Shown here: in pieces, positions 20,050 through 25,635 of the stretch
How the letters are laid out: every line of letters starts with the position of its first letter
Numbering within the stretch: the first letter of the stretch is position 1
From: Coptodactyla brooksi
Taxonomy: Eukaryota; Arthropoda; Insecta; Coleoptera; Scarabaeidae
Direction: 5' to 3'
Assembly (NCBI GenBank): GCA_033557675.1
Contig: JAWQRM010000250.1
Location: 1-25,635, forward strand
Length of the DNA: 25,635 nt
Program-made: the position numbers and the translations under genes
Notes under the pieces: model-generated
Told to the model about the DNA's origin: nothing
The model's input: the letters and a program-made list of their open reading frames with translations, nothing else
The model's database searches: none

Positions 20050-22132
20050 GATATTCTGCAATTAATCAAATACATATAATTTGACGAACACAGTACGAAG
20101 AGCATTTAACCCAAACCAGGTTGTTTAGAAATTGAAATTTGCTTGTAGTGAGATTTGTGTACATGGACATTTACCCTAGTTTTAATTTTTCTAAATTTTT
20201 TATTCATTTTGCCTTGTTTGTTGTGTTTGAATTCGTTTTGACGTAATTGATTTATTTATATGATTTTATTATTAATTTTTCTTTTATATATTTTCTGTCG
20301 CTCAGTGGAGAATGCCAAAAGCTGCCATCACCATATTTATAATTAGCGATATTCGAAACATAGAAAGTTCCGGAGTTATTTGAACTTATGCTAGTATGTA
20401 GTTACTAAACCACTCCAAAGAAAATACTATTTCAGCCGGCATAACACGGCCTCTGCATTATTACATGTTTGGATTCTCACAAAATATGGTGTTATCAAAT
20501 TCATAATCACTAAGAAAAGTCACCCATCCTATATATACCAAGGTTTAATGAGGGGTTTCCATATGCTAACATATAATTCATACCCGCCATGTTTATCAAA
20601 GAAGGTCCTTTCGTCGTTACATATCTAAATCCTGAAATTAAAGGAAGCAAACCATTTAAAGATTAAAATTACTTAGATATAAAAATAGCTGATAAGGACT
20701 GCAACTTGGTTAGTGGTTTTTTACTCCTCTTATAAGCAAAATATTGTTATATAACAATTGCGTGGTTTATTTCGTGTTCCATGTTTATGGACGAACGTCA
20801 CAAACACTATTTAAACGAATAGCACAACAGAGGAGTGTTGAACATTATTAACACATGTTAAAGTATTAGTTAAATACAACAATTTGGACTCAACTTTAAT
20901 GCATTTGCAAATTTTATTCGAAGCCTAATATATACAGCCTGACAAAATGTATGGATTATTTTATTATTTGCATAACAGAGATCAAAAGATTTATGAAATT
21001 CCTCCTCACATTCTTCGATATCGACTTTTTTGCTTATGTGTATAATTCAATGCTCACGGACTGTGAGTATTGAATTACAAAATTGAAATTGACGCTATAA
21101 TTTCTATGGTATTTTCTGTATTTAGAAATAAATGTAGAAAGCTGTACCCAACGATTCATTAACATACTTTTTCAATTGCACACCGATTTATCTGTCTAAT
21201 TTATACCACTAATATAAATAAAAAAATTGTAAATAAACAAAATATTTAGATTTAGTACAGTACAAAATCTTTTGCGGGCTTGAGAGGGCATCAGAAATTT
21301 TCTGCTTCGGTGATTTTTGTGTTTTTACTTATAATAACTACTTCTTTCAATTTTTAATATCGCGCTCGGCTTGGCCGAGAGGAACAAAAATGTCATATTT
21401 CAAGGGAACCGTTGACATTGGGTGCCCTATTTCATATCTGTTATTTGTTTTATATAGCACAAGTGTGTTTTATGTCGAAGCACGCTAGGTTGATGAAATG
21501 AAAATATGTATCTGGCAAAAATTGCGCCTGAGTTTTAGTGATATATCGCCAAAGAGTGGTACCTGTAAAGTTAAGTTAACAAAGAGAGAAAGTATGCGTT
21601 GTTGAATGTTTTCTTGCCAGTGTTTGCCTCTCAGTTGTCCTGATGACTGATCTACAATAAAATTGACTACAAAACACAGTAATAATGTGATGTAATCTGG
21701 ATATACTTTATTAACTCGATTTTCTTAAATAAAATACCATAATAAATTATACATTATTGAATGTAAAATTGCATCATCGTTTCAGGTTATTGGCTACCTT
21801 TATTTCTTTTTATAATATCGTATATAACAGTTGGAAAGGACTGTTACAAATAGTTACTTGATTCCATCGAATAACCGTTACAAATTAGATGTATAATCAT
21901 GTTTACCAAGTGGGTTTCAAACTGTAAATCACCCACATGTTTCCATCCAATATAGAAGATGAATCCCAGAAATGATATCTGCACTAAATGCTCGAAATAC
22001 CATTAATCTTATTGAAATATTCCATCATATTCCGCTAAGCTGGCAATCAGTAGTTGAGCTGTAACATCTTTCTGGGAACCTATCTAGAAAATATTTCAAG
22101 TAACTGTAATTGAATTCTTATATCTGAACAAA
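20050..22132. other. AT-rich intergenic DNA, no gene seen
   Basis: No recognisable coding region. Notable small structures: a near-perfect 15-bp hairpin at 21043-21077, a 6-bp GC-rich hairpin CTCGGC/GCCGAG at 21365-21379, and TATATACAGCCTGACAAAAT near 20931-20950, which resembles an insect DNA-transposon terminus but has no partner. Confidence 0.55.
21043..21077. repeat. 15-bp stem hairpin
   Basis: TAATTCAATGCTCAC (21043-21057) pairs with GTGAGTATTGAATTA (21063-21077) at 14 of 15 positions, the exception being a G-T wobble, around the loop GGACT. Too short for a microRNA precursor. Confidence 0.7.
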
Positions 22133-22136
22133 ATTT

Positions 22137-22538
22137 CAAAAAGGGTACTGTGGAAATACTACTAAAAAATAAATAATACTCTTCTGGCTGTGTTAATGTA
22201 TAATTTGGCTTAACTAATTCCAATTAATTAAATAATCATCTTCAAAAGCCTTTGCGAGTTTATATTGTGTAATTTTTATGAAATTGTTATCATCAGGGTT
22301 AAAAACTTTTGTTAGCAAATCAAACTGGCATACAGAAGGCATAGATATATCTGAGGAGGCACAGATACATCTGTGTATCTCTCTATCTGTGCCTCTTCTA
22401 CACCAGTTTAATTTGACAACAAAAGTTTTTAACCGTGTTAAAACTTCTGAAGATGATTATTGAATTAATCGAAACTAGTTAAGCCAAATTATACATTAAC
22501 TCAGCTAGAAGAGAATTATTTCCACATTACCCTTTTTG
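22137..22538. mobile_element. Foldback (palindromic MITE-like) element
   Basis: 402 bp that fold back on themselves around a centre near 22375. The left end begins CAAAAAGGGTACTGTGG and the right end read inward begins CAAAAAGGGTAATGTGG. Matching blocks continue inward: GTTAATGTATAATTTGGC, AATAATCATCTTC, GGTTAAAAACTTTTGTT, AAACTGG and GAGGCACAGATA (22356-22367 against 22384-22395). The left arm is longer by about 75 bp in three insertions. A 4-bp duplication ATTT flanks it (22133-22136 and 22539-22542). The 61-codon frame across the centre is a by-product. No transposase is encoded. Confidence 0.85.
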
Positions 22539-22542
22539 ATTT

Positions 22543-23200
22543 GTACCTGGTTTAAACAGATAAATAATGAATCTAAACGAAATTTGTTTAAGTTTCAGAA
22601 TATCCACACATTTTCATTTGTTATGTTACATTCGTTAATATTATTATTATTATTATTATTAGATCGATAGCTAAATGAGGAATATTAGTTTCTATTTTAC
22701 ATCAGCATTTTTATAGCAACTAAGTTAAATTTATCTACTATGCAATTTTTTGAATGCTCCACTCGAAACAAAGAGCTTTTAAGTGTCGTTAGTAATTTTG
22801 GCTTTAGCATTTATCAGCTTTCAGCACTTTTAACGTGCGATCGATATTAGATGCATTGTGGTTGCGTTTTGCTTTCCGACGCTTTAGTAAAACTGTTAAA
22901 CCAACTGACCTGATATAAAGGAATAGTTACATCATAAATATTATTCGAATGATGAATCAATGCAATAGTAAAACTTATGGAAAAATTTTAATGTGTAAAT
23001 ACGTCAATTTTAGTTGAAATATTTACAAATTGGTACCGAAAAGGGCAAACGTCAAAATGAAAGTAAAACTAGCAGATGTACATAGTACATGACTTTCTCT
23101 TACCTTCCCCCTGGATTAACTATAAAAAAAATATAAAAACATTTCCGTACGTACCTGCCATATTTTTTCTAAAATATAATAAGTACTTCAAAAGTGTATT
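22543..23200. other. AT-rich intergenic DNA with an (ATT)n tract
   Basis: An ATT trinucleotide microsatellite of about eight units lies at 22638-22661. Nothing else recognisable. Confidence 0.6.
22638..22661. repeat. (ATT)n microsatellite
   Basis: Eight consecutive ATT units. Confidence 0.95.
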
Positions 23201-23272
23201 AATATACAGGCTGTTCTATTTAAAAACCTGAAGTTGGATAGTTTTTAGAATAAGCCGAACGTCCTGTATATT
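23201..23272. repeat. 72-bp palindromic transposon relic
   Basis: AATATACAGG at 23201-23210 is matched by CCTGTATATT at 23263-23272, and the following TGTTCTATTTAAAAA is matched imperfectly by TTTTTAGAATAAGCC. Termini of the ATACAGGGTGTTC type are widespread in insect DNA transposons (recalled knowledge). This looks like two ends joined by an almost complete internal deletion. Confidence 0.5.
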
Positions 23273-24970
23273 AGAAAACTATTTCAAATTGAGTTTGATG
23301 TCAAGCAACCTTTATTTTAAAAATTCTTTTCTAAAGAGAGCAATACCCGAGATTAAGAACGAAATACCCTACTGTCGCATAGGACTGTACTTTTATCAAT
23401 TATGTTTATAATTCGACAACTGTTAATTTTGAGCATGTACTATTATAGTTTTTACTCACGATTTTATGCAGATTACAAAAATATATCTCGTTACCAAAAG
23501 TTGTAAGAAAGTCTCAACATTTTTAGGGTATAAATATGTACAATTTTTACGAAACCCTTATTGTAATCAGATTATGTAGTAATTAGCTTGTATGTAAAGT
23601 ATTGTTTTAATCAGTCCAACGTGGCAGTCTAAAAACGACTTACAGATCTATCAAAATCTTGACATCGATTTTCTTTTGCAAATGCAATACTTTTTCTTAA
23701 GAAAAAATAAAATGAAAACAATATCACATAGACTAGTTAAATAATCAAATCTTGATTATTTTCATTAGTAGAATATTATTTAAGCCACTCTCATAGCAGC
23801 CAAACTTTCCACAAATGGTAAACTTTAAAACAAGAAAAATTATTTCCCACTGGCTCCTCGAAAAACACAAAGGATAGCCGGCACTTTTGAAGCTCCTTCC
23901 GCAGTAGTAGTCTCTGAGGATTTAGTCCCTTTTTTGTGCATCGTTATCCAAATTCATGTTTTAAGTGTAAAGAAGCCGCTAGAGATTCCACTGGGAGCAC
24001 GGATGGAAAGTAGGGACACTATCGGATCTAGAGCAGCCCCTCGATTCTCGCCTGAGAAAGATCAAGTGCGCTTAAATTAAACTCGACCCACGGGATTTTG
24101 TACGACCGATGCGTTTTAAGCTGAAAAGAGAAATACGGTACCCGTGTATCCGGAACTACAAAGGGTATGTTTTACGTAAAATATGTTAAGTCTGTATTGG
24201 TTTGAACGATTCGCTTTATTGCGCTAACGAGGCAAGGGTTTGGCGTATTGCGTTACGATGCATTCGTAAGTTTTCTCTTCGTACAATGATTGTGTTGCTC
24301 ACAGACAACATTGTCTTTATTAAAAAAGCATAGGCTGTTGAATTTTATAGAGGAATAGGATCAATATTAAAAACATAGCGTAACAGCTTCGAAGTTATTC
24401 CAGTTTATGTTATAAAATTATTTGGTTATTCAAAAACATACTTTGTTATACCAAACTTTAAAAATTTCTTTAAAAATAAATTCTTATTGTGTTGATAGGG
24501 GCACCTTTTCAGAATGAACATTTCACATCTGAAAGATATGTCTCTTTCTTATCGATTGAGCTGTCAGTACTTCTTCAAGATGCGCAACTAGAATTTCATC
24601 AAAATTTTATTTTTAATCACATTTTGTAAATATATATTAATAGGCATGTTTGCTGGCCGTCAAGCTACCCTAATTTAACTACTTTGGAATGTTATTCCTT
24701 ACAGGTCGTGTTAGGATGCATAATTTACAACAACTTATCAGATAATTTAGAACAACTAGTAAAAAATAGGAGTGTTTGTAAATAGATTCATCCTTAACAA
24801 ACACCCGTAGCTACTGAGCATGTATTGTTAAGGAGAACGCAGGAGTCAATTTGAACATTATTAGTATAATTTTAATTATCATCAGTTTATTTGCCTTCAA
24901 GTATAATATGCAGTCTACCGTATTGGGCAATGTACACCCAGTAAATCAGTAAAATACCCCTCAGTAAAAT
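23273..24970. other. Intergenic DNA, no gene seen
   Basis: Mostly AT-rich. A GC-richer stretch runs from about 23860 to 24180 with no recognisable protein. Two overlapping hairpins lie at 24772-24834. A tandem pair CAGTAAAATACCCCT lies at 24947-24976. Confidence 0.5.
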
Positions 24971-25031
24971 ACCCCTCATAAACAATCTTTTGCAGCCCCT
25001 ATTCAGGGCCACACTTTATACAGATGTTGCT
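24971..25031 (-). repeat. 60-bp dispersed block, inverted copy
   Basis: Reverse complement of the block at 17439-17498: CCCCTCATAAAC, TTTTGCAGCCCCTATT and GTTGCT correspond to the ends and middle of the other copy. Its outer end reaches the TTAA into which the right-edge piggyBac appears to have inserted. Confidence 0.75.
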
Positions 25032-25034
25032 TAA

Positions 25035-25635
25035 CACACTACAAGCGCGGACTGCTGTCTATGAGCGGGCCAGGAATTTTTACCTTTTTGAATGTACTTG
25101 CTGTAAAAGCGGGCTAAGGTACTTTTACTCTATTTATTTACATACGAAACAACTTTATTTTTTCAACGTTTGTTTACATAATAAAGATGGCTACTTATCT
25201 TTATAGTAAATTTGTTTCATAAATTTAAATGTATATAAGCAAACTCGAAGCTTTCACACTTTTTTAGATAAAAATTCAGAATTTACTAGATTCTAGAGGG
25301 TTAAACATTTCTTTTTTTTTAATTATTTTTTGTTATATTTTTATAACAAATATGTTTTTTATAACAAATATATTTGTTTACGGAGACAATTTATCGCAAA
25401 TTTTAAGTGATTTCGATATTACTGAATTTGATAGCGAGTGTGAAAGTGATGAAGACTTCTTTCATCCTAGAAGACGTAGAATTTTACCAATACTGTCTAG
25501 TGATTCTGAACAAATTGACAATGAAGAAGTGGAGTGGTCAGAATATGATAATTCTCCAATTATTGAAGAATTTTTAGGACAAATTGGCTGTGATTGCTGT
25601 GATGCCAAATAATACGGAAAGTGTAGTTGAAGTGG
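25035..25635 (+). mobile_element. piggyBac element 2, left end, cut by window edge
   Basis: TTAA at 25031-25034 is followed by CACACTACAAGCGCGG and two further subterminal copies of an AGCGGGC motif (25063-25071 and 25107-25114), a layout like piggyBac ends. The transposase N-terminus starts about 320 bp inside. The right end lies beyond the window, so the duplication cannot be checked. Confidence 0.6.
25352..25635 (+). pseudogene. piggyBac transposase N-terminal region (partial, frameshifted)
   Basis: From ATG 25352: LSQILSDFDITEFDSECESD, HPRRRRILPILSSDSE, EVEWSEYDNSPIIEEFLGQIG. An acidic serine-rich leader, an Arg cluster, a second acidic run and a final W-x-x-x-D-x-x-P...F-x-G-x-x-G segment is the standard N-terminal plan of piggyBac transposases. 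The frame ends at TAA 25610-25612, but the next frame at once continues MPNNTESVVEV, the expected following segment, so a small indel near 25585-25600 broke it. The stretch before the ATG contains a direct repeat TTTTATAACAAATAT (25339-25371). The catalytic domain would lie outside the window. Confidence 0.75.

Noticed and set aside
22278..22463. 61-codon frame
   Set aside because: It spans the centre of the foldback element and is a by-product of the palindrome.

Overview
This window looks like non-coding genomic DNA from an arthropod, most likely an insect. It is AT-rich, has no operons, ribosome-binding sites or compact coding layout, and carries microsatellites plus relics of transposon families typical of insect genomes: Penelope-like retroelements, mariner/Tc1-type elements and piggyBac. 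I found no host protein-coding gene, rRNA or intact tRNA. Every stretch of recognisable protein comes from a mobile element, and every one is interrupted by stops, frameshifts or deletions. The species cannot be named from the sequence.

Layout. 1-2190 is anonymous AT-rich DNA opening with a (TA)n tract. 2195-3620 is a cluster of Penelope-like (PLE) debris: two adjacent minus-strand copies of a GIY-YIG tail (family 2), an RT-like scrap, then a large inverted duplication of the 3' end of a second PLE family (family 1) whose right arm still encodes a GIY-YIG domain. 3621-6300 is featureless apart from small hairpins. 6305-6497 is a mariner-type C-terminal scrap. 6663-7860 is a complete but dead mariner with 28-bp terminal inverted repeats and TA target duplications. 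A tRNA-like, possibly SINE-derived piece (7888-7966), a (TA)n tract and a third family-2 tail (8281-8373) follow. 10180-13050 is one minus-strand family-1 PLE that appears split by a GC-richer insert of about 1.5 kb. 13200-13480 is a mariner-type C-terminus. 14536-15690 is another minus-strand family-1 PLE, split by a 504-bp mariner-like deletion derivative.

16098-17314 holds a decayed IS630/Tc1/mariner-superfamily transposase whose three catalytic motifs can still be read, with a D-E spacing near 82 residues (DD82E/Sailor-like by inference). 18716-20045 is an internally deleted piggyBac. 22137-22538 is a 402-bp foldback element with an ATTT duplication. 23201-23272 is a tiny palindromic relic. 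A second piggyBac starts at TTAA 25031-25034 and runs off the right edge. Two 60-bp blocks in inverted orientation (17439-17498 and 24971-25031) bracket the last 7.6 kb and may mark a larger unrecognised element.

The elements do not work together as a system. They are layers of independent insertions. The most informative parts are the nesting relationships, the Penelope inverted duplication, the foldback element and the paired 60-bp blocks.
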